Shown one piece after another: positions 27,597 through 36,399 of a DNA stretch of 64,000 nt (its first letter is position 1; every line of letters begins with the position of its first letter). A model generated the notes under the pieces. It searched no databases. It saw only the letters and a list, made by a program, of their open reading frames with translations, and had not been told where the DNA came from. The DNA is from Phycisphaeraceae bacterium (GTDB taxonomy: Bacteria; Planctomycetota; Phycisphaerae; Phycisphaerales; UBA1924): assembly GCA_019636655.1 (NCBI GenBank), contig JAHBXB010000005.1, positions 182,422-246,421 on the forward strand, read 5' to 3'. The translations under genes were made by a program, and so were the position numbers.

Positions 27597-28880
27597 TCAG
27601 GTTGTGTATTCGGCGTTGATCTTTACGTAGTCGGCCGATAGGTCGCAGCCCATCATCCACGCGTGGCCGTCGCCATCGCCGACAGTCAGCGTCATGGTCA
27701 CGGGGTCGGCGCTCATCGCCATCCGGAGCTTCTGATCACTCTTATCCACCCCTGTGGGAAGTCCATGCCGGTACACCTCGACACCGCCGATGGAGAGCGA
27801 CCCCTCGCGGGCATCGAAGCGGACTCCGGCGTTCCCGGCCGCGGTCACGACGCGTCCCCAGTTCGGGTCCTTGCCGTGAACCGCACATTTTACCAGCGGC
27901 GAGTCGACCACCGCCCGGGCCATCCGCTCGGCGTCCTCGTTGTTCGGCGCACCGCGCACTTCGACTCGGAACACACGCGTCGCCCCCTCGCCATCCCGGA
28001 CGATCTTCCACGCCAGTTCCTCGCACAGCGAGTGCAGAGCGAGCCGGAACGCGTGGTATTCGGGCATGTCCTCGTGCAGCGCGGGCACCGGCGCGGCGCC
28101 GCTCGACATGGCGATCACGGTGTCCGAGCACGATGGGTGGGCATCGACGCTGATCCGGTCGAACGAGTTCCGAGCCGACCCCTCCAGGGCCCTCTGCAGC
28201 GCCCAGTGTCCGATGGGCGCATCGGTCGAGATAAAAGCGAGCATCGTCGCCTGCGGCGGCAACGGCCGCCCTGCCCGGTCCAGCCGGGGCGCAATCATCC
28301 CGGAACCCTTCGCAATCGCACCGATGTGCACCGTGTGCCCCCGGATCTCGACCTCGCGGTGCGATGACTTTGCGACCAAGTCGGTCGTCATGATGGCCTG
28401 CGCCGCCGCGACGTCCGCCCTCTCGCCGCGACCAAGGGATTGGACCAGTCCGGGCACTGCCCCGACGATCCTGTCTACCGGCAGTCGACGACCGATGACC
28501 CCGGTCGAACTCGGGAGCACCTCGTCGCTCCTGCAGGAAAGCGCCGAAGCCACGGCGTCCATGCACAACTCTGCGTCGCGCACCCCATCTTCGCCTGTAG
28601 CCGCGTTGGCCGCCCCCGCGTTCACCAGGATCGCGCGAAGCCCTCGTCCAGTCACGGATTGTCCGGATCGCCAGCGCCTGCCGATCTCGATCGGTGCGCC
28701 CACGATGGCGTTGGTCGTGAACACCGCCGCGGCGGACCGCCCGGCCTCGATCGCGTGCGTGCCCGAATCCCGTCCCTCGGCGCCGTCACAAACGATCAGC
28801 GTCAGATCCGGCTTGCCCGATGGCTTCAGCCCTGCCGCCACAGCTGCTGCCCTGAATCCCAATGGTCGGGTGATCGACAC
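27597..28880 (-). CDS. argJ: glutamate N-acetyltransferase / amino-acid acetyltransferase
   Basis: A 427-residue enzyme of arginine biosynthesis that transfers the acetyl group from N-acetylornithine to glutamate. It self-cleaves between Ala211 and Thr212 in P-Q-A-T-M-L-A-F-I-S-T-D, giving Thr as nucleophile; S-T-G-V-I-G (125-130) and A-I-A-K-G-S-G-M-I-A-P (189-198) are also typical. Start is GTG at 28880 with GGGACGGAG upstream. It heads a run of CoA-metabolism genes with which it has no obvious pathway link. No other arg biosynthesis genes are near. Confidence 0.93.
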   Translation of the reverse strand: MSITRPLGFRAAAVAAGLKPSGKPDLTLIVCDGAEGRDSGTHAIEAGRSAAAVFTTNAIVGAPIEIGRRWRSGQSVTGRGLRAILVNAGAANAATGEDGVRDAELCMDAVASALSCRSDEVLPSSTGVIGRRLPVDRIVGAVPGLVQSLGRGERADVAAAQAIMTTDLVAKSSHREVEIRGHTVHIGAIAKGSGMIAPRLDRAGRPLPPQATMLAFISTDAPIGHWALQRALEGSARNSFDRISVDAHPSCSDTVIAMSSGAAPVPALHEDMPEYHAFRLALHSLCEELAWKIVRDGEGATRVFRVEVRGAPNNEDAERMARAVVDSPLVKCAVHGKDPNWGRVVTAAGNAGVRFDAREGSLSIGGVEVYRHGLPTGVDKSDQKLRMAMSADPVTMTLTVGDGDGHAWMMGCDLSADYVKINAEYTT

Positions 28881-28959
28881 GTGGACACTCCGTCCCCCAA
28901 CCCCCGCCAGCGTGGGGAGCGTAGCGCCCGATCAGGCACCGCCCCGCACGGGACTGCGG

Positions 28960-31900
28960 CTATCGGCTCAGCCCCTCCCCGCCGCCGCGTGGCTGACTGG
29001 CAGGGAGCCCGAGGGGTTCGAACACGATTCCGAAGGATGTCTGGTCCGCGATGCCGTCGTAGGTCACTGTGGCGCCGAGCGTCAGTCCGGGGAATTTTCG
29101 GCGCACGGCGACCGTGAGCGTCTGCAACGTCCCGGCGTCCGTGTCGTACTCGGCGTTGGCCCCGATGATGTACTTGCGGGTCAGCTCGTATTGCCCGCCG
29201 AAACCGATAATCGTGCTGTCGCGAGAGTTGATGAACCGTCCCTCAACGTACGCACGAAACTCCGGCACATGGCTGAACTCCAGACCGGTAACCATGTACG
29301 ACTGCTGGTTCAGATCGAAGTCGTAGACATCTTTGAACGTGAGTGCCACCGCATCGGTCGGCTGCCACATCGCGCTGAGGTTCCCGAAGTTGCCGAGGTT
29401 CGAGTACTCCGGTCGGTACTCGAAGAATCGTCCGATCGGCGAGATGGACTCGGTGTCCGACGTGACCAGCGTGGCGTCGATCCCGAGTTTGAACACATCC
29501 ACATTCCGCCACCGCCCCTCGCCGCCCCGCTGGGTCTGCCACGTCTGGTCCACACCGAACCTGACGGCCGTCCCCTGCGCGATCTGCTCGACATCGGCGT
29601 CGTACACCGGCAGGAACTCGCTGTCGAGGTTCGTCCCGGCGCTCCAGAACGTGATGTTCGGCTCGATCATGTGCCGGATGCGGTGCAGGTCGAACGTTAC
29701 CGACTCGACATCGTCGTCCACGCGGTAGAACGAGGTTGATGCCTTGACGCCTGCAGCGCCCCACCAGCGGGTGTCGTCCGTTGCCTCGGCCGACAACGTC
29801 TCGAACCCACCGCTGTAGCTCGTGAGCCGGCCCGTTGCAAACGGGACGACTTTCACAGGCCCCAAGTCTGCCACGAGCTTGAGTTCCTGGCGGGTGTCGA
29901 GGCGAGTAACGCCCGCCTGGTTGTACCCCTGCGCCGCGAGGGCATCCGCGGGGGACTGGTTCGGGTTCAACCCGAGGGCCGCCTGCGAGAGCTGCGTCGT
30001 GGTGAACCCCAGTTGCGAGGCGGTCGGCTTGGTGAAGTTCAGCGACATCCCCGAGACGCGGTACTCCGATGAGTAGGAGAGCAGCCCGGGGGCGAGGGCC
30101 CCGAGCAGGTCGTCGCCGTATCGCGAGTAGAACCCCTCGGGCGTCTTGTTCACGCTGTATCCCTGGCTCTGCAGGAGGTACTCGTTGGGCGTGAAGTCGA
30201 TCAGTTCGCCCTGTGCGTACACCGAGAACACGCTGTTGTCGTCGGTGCGGCGTACATCGATCAGGTTCGTAAACTCAAGGTGCTCCTCCGCTGCCTCGCG
30301 GAAGTACGCAGGCAAGAACGTCGGATCAGAGACGTACGACCCGGTCAGCAGCACCGACCAGTTCTCATCGATCGCCCACCGGTGGTCGGCCCACACCACG
30401 CCGCGGGTTGTGCCGTCCTGATCGATCCGGGCGCCGGATGGGAGCACGTCTGTGCCGTTGTCATCAATCAGCGTGTACGCGAACACTCCGCCCGCGGCCC
30501 GCTCGGTATCCCATCGGGTATCGGTCCCGATCGCCGCACCCGCGTCGAAGTAGCCATCAACAAGAAGTTTCGAATCCAGTCCCGCCGGGGTCTCGAGCCC
30601 CAGCAGCGAGAACGTGTTCCACGTGGTCGAGATGTACGGACCCATTCCGCCCATGTTCCCGACCGCCGCGCCCACGAGTGGAATCTGCTCGATCTCTCCC
30701 TTGATGTGCGGCCAGTAGAAGAATGGGAGCGGTCCCGCGCGGAGGGTGATGTCCTTCGCGTCCAGAAGCGTGACGGTTTCCGACCCGCCGCCACCGCCCG
30801 GTCCGCCCTCCGTCCCATCGTCGCCTCCGCCGGCGACAGCCCGCGTCTCGCGCGTGATCGTCACGCTTCCCGCGCCCATCGAGAACGTCGGGTCGGTGAA
30901 TGACGTCGTGGAAAGCACGGCGCCGTCAGCGGTGAACACCCGGCCCGCCTCCTGCCGCACCGCCTTGGCCCGCACGTAGAGCGGAAGCCCCCGCTTCGAG
31001 TCGTACGTCCAGAACACCGCGTCCACCGCAACGCCGATGTTGGTTGTTACGTCGTAATAGATCCGCGGTGACCTGAGCGTGTACTGCCCGCTCTTGGGGC
31101 TGCGCGAAGTCGCGACTACATCTCCCTCGACGTAGACCCCTCGCACGTCCTCTGGCTTGAATCGGACCAGATCCTTGAGCGGCCCGGGTTTCAGGAAGAG
31201 CACCGCGCGCTCGGCGCTGATCATCAGGTCCTGGTGGCTTGCGCGATCGGTGTAATGCACGGTTGCGCCGCCCGTCACGATCAGCGCATCGTCCTCTGCT
31301 CCGGTCACGAGCACCGGTTCCTTGCCCGAGACCGTGAACAATCCGGATGCGGCGAAGATCGGCTCCAGCCGGCGCTCGGGCGCCAGTTGGGATTCGGCCG
31401 GCACTCCGGGTTCCGGGGGAGTCCGAGTTGTCTGGGGTTCGTAGGGGCGAGTGAGTCCGGGTTTCATCGGCCCATCCCCCGCCGCGGACTCCCACATCGC
31501 GGCGCCGGTCGCCTCGGCCACGGTGACGTCGCCGGCGGGTACCGGGGTGAGTCCCCTTGCCCCCGCAATGTCGCGGAGGTAGTTCGCCAACCGCCGTTCC
31601 GCCTCGGCCACGAACGGGTCTGCTCGCCTGCCTCGACGCAGCAGATCGACTTTCATCGATAGCTGCCCAGAAAGCGTTCCGGTCACCAGCAGGCGATCTC
31701 CCGATTGCGACACCCCCGCTTCGCCCACCGGATCGCCAACCCGGTCGAAGAACACGGCGACCTGCCGGATTGGCTGCTGCGGATCGCTGCCGGTCGTACC
31801 GATGGTCTCGATCCAGACGACCGCCCTCGCTGCGTTGAATCGGTACACCCCGAGACTGACGGTGACATCACCCGAAAGCAGTAACCGGGTCGTCGGCCGT

Positions 31901-32142
31901 CCGCCGACCTCGCCCTCGTCCACCCACGTGGACCCGACCGCGCCAGTAAGGACGATATCGCCCTGTTGAACGTTTCCGCCGATCTCGATCCCCGAGAAGG
32001 TCCGCCCGGTGATCGAAGGCGGGGCCGGTCGCGTGCCGCTCTGGTCCGTGCTCTCGCCAATCGTCGACCCGGCGCAAGCGGTTACCACCGCGGCCGCGCC
32101 GAACCACCCCAGCCATCGAGATCTCAAGCCGCAACCGTGCAT
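28960..32142 (-). CDS. LptD/OstA-like outer-membrane assembly protein
   Basis: A protein of about 1060 residues (ATG at 32142; an ATG 13 codons earlier is possible). The N-terminus has a hydrophobic segment ending V-T-A-C, a lipoprotein-like signal. The middle contains OstA/LptA-type beta segments (D-A-V-F-W-T-Y-D, L-P-L-Y-V-R-A-K, and a P-F-F-Y-W-P stretch), and the C-terminal 500 residues alternate aromatic-rich strands like a beta-barrel. LptD inserts lipopolysaccharide into the outer membrane; kdsB at 53142 supports an LPS-type envelope. A glycine-rich run near residue 450 is unusual. LptD itself is not normally lipidated, so the lipobox deserves caution. Confidence 0.8.
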   Translation of the reverse strand: MHGCGLRSRWLGWFGAAAVVTACAGSTIGESTDQSGTRPAPPSITGRTFSGIEIGGNVQQGDIVLTGAVGSTWVDEGEVGGRPTTRLLLSGDVTVSLGVYRFNAARAVVWIETIGTTGSDPQQPIRQVAVFFDRVGDPVGEAGVSQSGDRLLVTGTLSGQLSMKVDLLRRGRRADPFVAEAERRLANYLRDIAGARGLTPVPAGDVTVAEATGAAMWESAAGDGPMKPGLTRPYEPQTTRTPPEPGVPAESQLAPERRLEPIFAASGLFTVSGKEPVLVTGAEDDALIVTGGATVHYTDRASHQDLMISAERAVLFLKPGPLKDLVRFKPEDVRGVYVEGDVVATSRSPKSGQYTLRSPRIYYDVTTNIGVAVDAVFWTYDSKRGLPLYVRAKAVRQEAGRVFTADGAVLSTTSFTDPTFSMGAGSVTITRETRAVAGGGDDGTEGGPGGGGGSETVTLLDAKDITLRAGPLPFFYWPHIKGEIEQIPLVGAAVGNMGGMGPYISTTWNTFSLLGLETPAGLDSKLLVDGYFDAGAAIGTDTRWDTERAAGGVFAYTLIDDNGTDVLPSGARIDQDGTTRGVVWADHRWAIDENWSVLLTGSYVSDPTFLPAYFREAAEEHLEFTNLIDVRRTDDNSVFSVYAQGELIDFTPNEYLLQSQGYSVNKTPEGFYSRYGDDLLGALAPGLLSYSSEYRVSGMSLNFTKPTASQLGFTTTQLSQAALGLNPNQSPADALAAQGYNQAGVTRLDTRQELKLVADLGPVKVVPFATGRLTSYSGGFETLSAEATDDTRWWGAAGVKASTSFYRVDDDVESVTFDLHRIRHMIEPNITFWSAGTNLDSEFLPVYDADVEQIAQGTAVRFGVDQTWQTQRGGEGRWRNVDVFKLGIDATLVTSDTESISPIGRFFEYRPEYSNLGNFGNLSAMWQPTDAVALTFKDVYDFDLNQQSYMVTGLEFSHVPEFRAYVEGRFINSRDSTIIGFGGQYELTRKYIIGANAEYDTDAGTLQTLTVAVRRKFPGLTLGATVTYDGIADQTSFGIVFEPLGLPASQPRGGGEGLSR

Positions 32143-32236
32143 CCGTCCCGTCCGTGGGGCCTCCGTTGCCGCGCGGGGCAAAGCGCGACGGGGCGGATGC
32201 TATCGGATCTTCGCTAAGCCCACAACCGCGATGGCG

Positions 32237-33598
32237 TTACGGCGCCCAGACGTTTGACTCCGGGCGGTGCTCCTGCACCTCGACCGGTCCGTTTCCAGGG
32301 GCCTTCCCACCGGTCTGTGCAGTCGAAGCACCGTTGAGGTGGACGCTGCCAGCCGACAGCCCGGGGAAGTGCTCCCCCTGCCACGACTTGGGATAGTTCG
32401 TGTCGTCCATCTCCAATGCTGCTTTGGTCGGGAAGAGCGGCCGGAAGGTGTCGCACATGACGGCCAGTTCGCCCGTGTAGGTCGCGGACAGCGACGCCTC
32501 GATCGTGCCCGGGTGCGGGCCGTGGGGGATTCCCTGCGGGTGGGCTGTCAAAGACCCGACTTCGATTCCCTTCCGGCTCCCGAAGTTGCCCTCGACATAG
32601 TAGAGCACCTCATCGCTGTCCAGGTTGCTGTGGTTGTACGGAACCTTGATCGCGTTCGGGTGCCAGTCCAGCATCCGCGGGCAGAACGAGCAGATCACGA
32701 AGTTGTGCGCCTCGAACGTTTGATGAATGGGCGGCGGCATGTGCAGCTTGCCCGTGATCGGGGCGAAGTCGTCGATGTTGAAGATGTACGGGTAGTAGCA
32801 CCCGTCCCACCCGACCACGTCCAGCGGGTGGTAGTGGTAGGTGTACGAATGCACCAGGTTCCTCGCCTTGATCCGTACTTCGAACTCTCCCTTCTCATCC
32901 CATGTCAGCGGCGGTTCCGGCAGCCGCAGGTCACGTTCGCAGTAGGGTGCATGCTCCAGGAACTGACTCGTCTGCTTCGAGACATACCGCGGCGGCGGGC
33001 CGATGTGCGAACCGTTCACGGTCTCGATGAGCAGGAACTTTCCGTAGGGAACCTGCTCGATCGAGGGTCCCCCGTCGAGGGGGTTCCCGTCGGCGCCATT
33101 GGCCCGGTGCTCGAACTCGAACTTGTAGATAACCCCCTTGGGGATCACGATGTAGTCCTTGGGCCCGAACTTCAGCGTTCCCATCATCGTGTGGCAAACG
33201 CCCCGTCCGAAGTGCACGAAGAAGCACTCGTCTCCCTGACCGTTCTTGAAGTGGTAACCCATTTGCTCGGCCGGGTTGCACACCGCCATCTCGCAGTCCG
33301 CGTTTCCGAACAGCACGACCCGGCCAGTGACCGGGTCGCCCTTGGGGGGCATCGCTTTTCCCCCGGTCTTGACGTGCCGCATCCGCATCACATCGCGCTC
33401 GACGTACTCGACCGCTGTCGAGTACTGCTTGGTCCAGCCGTACACCTGTGTCGGTGGGTGGATGTGGTACATCGTCGACGTCGGACCCGAAAACCCTTCT
33501 GTGCCGAACAGCTCCTCGGAGTACAGGCACCCGTCCGGCCTGCGGAACTGCACATGGCGCTTCCTGGGCAGCAGCCCGAGTTTTGTGTAATACGGCAT
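32237..33598 (-). CDS. hmgA: homogentisate 1,2-dioxygenase family protein
   Basis: A 453-residue cupin-type iron enzyme opening the ring of homogentisate in tyrosine and phenylalanine breakdown. Near residue 350 P-H-G-P-H-P-G-T-I-E-A provides His and Glu iron ligands; upstream features F-S-G-P-T-S-T-M-Y-H and G-W-D-G-C-Y-Y-P fit the family. Start at the ATG 33598 with GGGAGG seven bases upstream; the longer frame to 33718 is rejected. Fumarylacetoacetase and maleylacetoacetate isomerase, the usual neighbours, are absent here. Confidence 0.88.
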   Translation of the reverse strand: MPYYTKLGLLPRKRHVQFRRPDGCLYSEELFGTEGFSGPTSTMYHIHPPTQVYGWTKQYSTAVEYVERDVMRMRHVKTGGKAMPPKGDPVTGRVVLFGNADCEMAVCNPAEQMGYHFKNGQGDECFFVHFGRGVCHTMMGTLKFGPKDYIVIPKGVIYKFEFEHRANGADGNPLDGGPSIEQVPYGKFLLIETVNGSHIGPPPRYVSKQTSQFLEHAPYCERDLRLPEPPLTWDEKGEFEVRIKARNLVHSYTYHYHPLDVVGWDGCYYPYIFNIDDFAPITGKLHMPPPIHQTFEAHNFVICSFCPRMLDWHPNAIKVPYNHSNLDSDEVLYYVEGNFGSRKGIEVGSLTAHPQGIPHGPHPGTIEASLSATYTGELAVMCDTFRPLFPTKAALEMDDTNYPKSWQGEHFPGLSAGSVHLNGASTAQTGGKAPGNGPVEVQEHRPESNVWAP

Positions 33599-33734
33599 CG
33601 CAATCCTCCCGGATGCGGGGCGCCTCGGTATCGACCCGGGCGGTCCCTCGTACAACGATACGCCGTCGACGCGGCCCGCCGCATGGTGGACCCACCTACC
33701 CCTGATTCCTGCGACCAAGAATCGATTGACCGGT

Positions 33735-33740
33735 TAACAT
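33735..33740 (+). promoter_or_regulatory. -10 hexamer TAACAT for the ABC ATPase
   Basis: Five bases before the ATG at 33746; divergent from hmgA across a 147-base gap. Confidence 0.4.
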
Positions 33741-33745
33741 CCGCG

Positions 33746-34507
33746 ATGACCGTTGGCGTCCAGAGCAAATCCGTGGCAGACCGGGCCGAAGTTGACCCGT
33801 CGGGTGCGGCACGCGCCATCGTTGCCCAGCTCTGCGGATTGACGAAGACGTACTTCAAGTCCGACGGCACCGTCATGGTCGAAGCCCTCAAGGGCATCGA
33901 CTTGAGCATCCCGCGGGGCCAATACGTAGCGGTCATGGGCGCTTCGGGCTCGGGCAAGAGCACCCTCATGAACGTGCTGGGCTGCCTCGACCGGCCGACC
34001 ACCGGCCAATACCTCCTCGACGGCGAAGATTGTGCTCAGATGGAGGATGAACCCCTCTCCGCATTCCGCGGCCGCAAGATCGGGTTCGTCTTCCAGGCCT
34101 TCAACCTGATCCCGGAGTTGACGATCGAGGAGAATGTTGAGGTGCCACTGTTCTACCAGGGCGTCCGTCAACGGGAGCGGCGGGCCCGCACCCTGGAGAC
34201 GCTCGCGCTGGTGGGGCTGGACAACCGCGTCGGCCACCGACCGAGCGAGTTGTCGGGTGGACAGCAGCAGCGGGTTGCAATCGCTCGCGCGCTCGTCACC
34301 CGGCCGGTGGTTCTGATGGCGGATGAGCCCACCGGCAATCTCGACAGCACCACTGGGGAGGCCATCCTCCAGGTCATCGAGGGGTTGCATCGGCAGGGGA
34401 TGACGATTGTGATGGTGACCCACGACGATCGGATCAGCAAGCGGTGCGAGCGGGTGGTCAGGCTGCGGGACGGCCTCTTGGAGAGCGACCTGCTCACCCG
34501 CGGCTAA
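33746..34507 (+). CDS. LolD/MacB-type ABC transporter ATP-binding protein
   Basis: A 253-residue ATPase. Walker A G-A-S-G-S-G-K-S-T, Q-loop F-V-F-Q-A-F-N-L, signature L-S-G-G-Q-Q-Q-R, Walker B V-V-L-M-A-D-E-P-T and H-loop V-T-H-D are all present. The G-N-L-D-S pattern after Walker B is characteristic of the LolD/MacB/FtsE group that drives lipoprotein release, macrolide efflux or peptide transport. About 25 unconserved residues precede the domain. No permease gene is adjacent, so its partner is encoded elsewhere. Confidence 0.88.
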   Translation: MTVGVQSKSVADRAEVDPSGAARAIVAQLCGLTKTYFKSDGTVMVEALKGIDLSIPRGQYVAVMGASGSGKSTLMNVLGCLDRPTTGQYLLDGEDCAQMEDEPLSAFRGRKIGFVFQAFNLIPELTIEENVEVPLFYQGVRQRERRARTLETLALVGLDNRVGHRPSELSGGQQQRVAIARALVTRPVVLMADEPTGNLDSTTGEAILQVIEGLHRQGMTIVMVTHDDRISKRCERVVRLRDGLLESDLLTRG

Positions 34508-34512
34508 GCTGT

Positions 34513-35805
34513 CTACGCGGCGATGGCGGGCCCGGCGGCGGCTTCGGCCTGTTTCAGGCTCAGCGCCAGCAGCGTGATGTCGTCCCCTTGGTGGAACGAT
34601 CCGGACCGGCGATCGAGCACGTGGGCTACCCGGTCGAGGGACTCGGCCAAGGCCTCGGGCCCCGATCCCCGGCACCTCGCGATGAAGGGGGCGCACAACT
34701 CCGCATCGGGTGCGTCGAGGAACGCCTGAGGCTCATCACGAGAAGGCGAGTTGACGCCGTCGGAGTGAATAACCAGCGATTCTCCGGGGGCGAGTCGAAT
34801 GGTCGCCTGCTCGTACACGGAATCGTCCATGATGCCCAGGAGCATTCCGCTCAGGTCGATGCGTTCAACGCCCCGTGCGCCGATCCGCAGAGGCGAGGGG
34901 TGCCCGGCGGAAGCAAGCGTGACCGTCTGGTCGTGCGTGTCCATGACTCCGCATACAGCAGAAACGAACCGGGCCGGGCCGGCCCGGGCGGCACACAGCG
35001 CCGCGTTCAGCCGCGTCAGCACATCGGCGGGCGAGACGATGCGGTGTCCCGAGGAATCGGCCTGGTGGAATGACAGGTGCGCCGCGATGAACAGGGTCAT
35101 GAGCGCCGCAGGAAGGCCGTGGCCCATGGCGTCCGCGACGTAGAACCCAATCCGGCGATCGTCCAGCCGGGCAATATCGTAGATGTCGCCGGACACAAAC
35201 CCGGCAGGGCGGAACAGCACGCCCGCGTCGAGCCCCTCGATCACCGGGAGCGATTTTGGAAGGAACTCGCGCTGCACATGGGCGGCGAGCATCAACTCGT
35301 CGTTGAGGCGCTCGATCTCGGCGGAAATGCCCCCCTCGAGCGATTGTGCCAGCCGGCACTGCACCTGCATGGCCCGCACTGAAGGCTGACGCCCGATCAC
35401 GGCCGCGAGCGTTGCGGCGATAATCGCCGGGTCCTCGTCTGTTGCGAGGACAGACAAGTTGGCTGATCGCAGCCTGGTCGTGGCCCCGCTGGGGTGGTCG
35501 GCCAGGACGAGGGCGGGTGTCAGGACATCGTGAAGTTCCGCGGCAAGCCGGTCCATCAGCACCGGCTTGGTCATCGGTGAGGGGAAGATGATGGCGGCCG
35601 AGAACGCCCGCCAGATCGATTCAGGCTCGACGGGTGGGTTCGAGGCTGTAAGCGGGTGCAACGGAACGAACTGGGCGGTTGGCCGCGGGCAGTGGGGGGG
35701 CCAGTGAGCGAGAATCGTGTGAAGCAGGTCCGCCGCCCGGGCTTCCCCGTCGGTGGGGGCGATAAGCGCAAGAGCCGGGATATTCGCGGATGCGTGAAGC
35801 GGCAT
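34513..35805 (-). CDS. cytoplasmic SpoIIE/RsbU-type PP2C phosphatase
   Basis: A 430-residue soluble protein. The first 165 residues resemble a degenerate sensor or receiver domain; residues about 175-420 are the phosphatase, with coiled-coil linker V-Q-R-E-F-L-P, metal motifs S-G-D-I-Y-D and D-A-M-G-H-G-L-P-A-A, H-S-D-G-V, and terminal G-D-D-I-T-L-L-A. It probably acts on a phosphorylated STAS protein. It is the third such phosphatase in the window, and none is beside a STAS or kinase gene. Convergent with the ABC ATPase, five bases apart. Confidence 0.87.
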   Translation of the reverse strand: MPLHASANIPALALIAPTDGEARAADLLHTILAHWPPHCPRPTAQFVPLHPLTASNPPVEPESIWRAFSAAIIFPSPMTKPVLMDRLAAELHDVLTPALVLADHPSGATTRLRSANLSVLATDEDPAIIAATLAAVIGRQPSVRAMQVQCRLAQSLEGGISAEIERLNDELMLAAHVQREFLPKSLPVIEGLDAGVLFRPAGFVSGDIYDIARLDDRRIGFYVADAMGHGLPAALMTLFIAAHLSFHQADSSGHRIVSPADVLTRLNAALCAARAGPARFVSAVCGVMDTHDQTVTLASAGHPSPLRIGARGVERIDLSGMLLGIMDDSVYEQATIRLAPGESLVIHSDGVNSPSRDEPQAFLDAPDAELCAPFIARCRGSGPEALAESLDRVAHVLDRRSGSFHQGDDITLLALSLKQAEAAAGPAIAA

Positions 35806-35874
35806 TGGTCCGTCCGTGGCGGAGGCAGCCGCCGACAGGCGGAACGCCGAGGAGCCTCCTGAAACCCGATCGGC

Positions 35875-36399
35875 CTACTTCGCCCGCTTCTTGAGGCCCT
35901 CGTGGTCGAACTGGACGAGATCGCCGGCCTTCACGCCCAGCCTCTTCACCATTCCGGCCTGGACCTCGATGGCAAACTGAGCTGCAAACCGGGAGGGATA
36001 CCGCGGCATCCTGGCGTCGTACTGCTGCTCGGTCTCGTCGGGACCGCGCGGACGTTCCTTCTTCATCTCAGCCGTTGAAACAACCCGGCCAGAGGAGTCG
36101 AGGTACAGGATGTCCATGTCAACTTCGCAGTTCCCCATCCAGAACGCCTGCCGGTCGGGGAACGGGAATACAAAGATCATTCCCCCGTCGTCATCGATGT
36201 GGTCCCGGTGCATGAGGCCCTTCATCCGTGAGTCATTGTCAGCAACGATCTCAAGGAAGAACTTCTTGCCGGCGATCGTCGCGGGGGCCACGTCGGCTCC
36301 CGCCTTTTCGTCGCAGCCGGGCAGTATCGCCGCGGAACCGATGACCACGAGGATCATCATGGTCCGAAGCACGGTCAGCGGGCTTGTGAGACGAGCCAT
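35875..36399 (-). CDS. DUF192 lipoprotein
   Basis: A 174-residue protein with a lipoprotein signal (hydrophobic 12-27, lipobox L-P-G-C at Cys29). Residues about 40-165 match the DUF192 fold: R-M-K-G-L-M-H-R, G-M-I-F-V-F-P, F-W-M-G-N-C-E-V-D-M-D-I-L-Y and the late F-A-I-E-V-Q-A-G motif. The family is widespread and uncharacterised, sometimes fused to secretion or envelope proteins. Overlaps the end of the Glu-Q-RS gene by 25 bases, so translation is coupled. Confidence 0.85.
   Translation of the reverse strand: MARLTSPLTVLRTMMILVVIGSAAILPGCDEKAGADVAPATIAGKKFFLEIVADNDSRMKGLMHRDHIDDDGGMIFVFPFPDRQAFWMGNCEVDMDILYLDSSGRVVSTAEMKKERPRGPDETEQQYDARMPRYPSRFAAQFAIEVQAGMVKRLGVKAGDLVQFDHEGLKKRAK

Noticed and set aside
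32267..33745. Upstream extension of the ABC ATPase frame
   Set aside because: Runs antisense through hmgA; the ATPase domain needs only the part from 33746.
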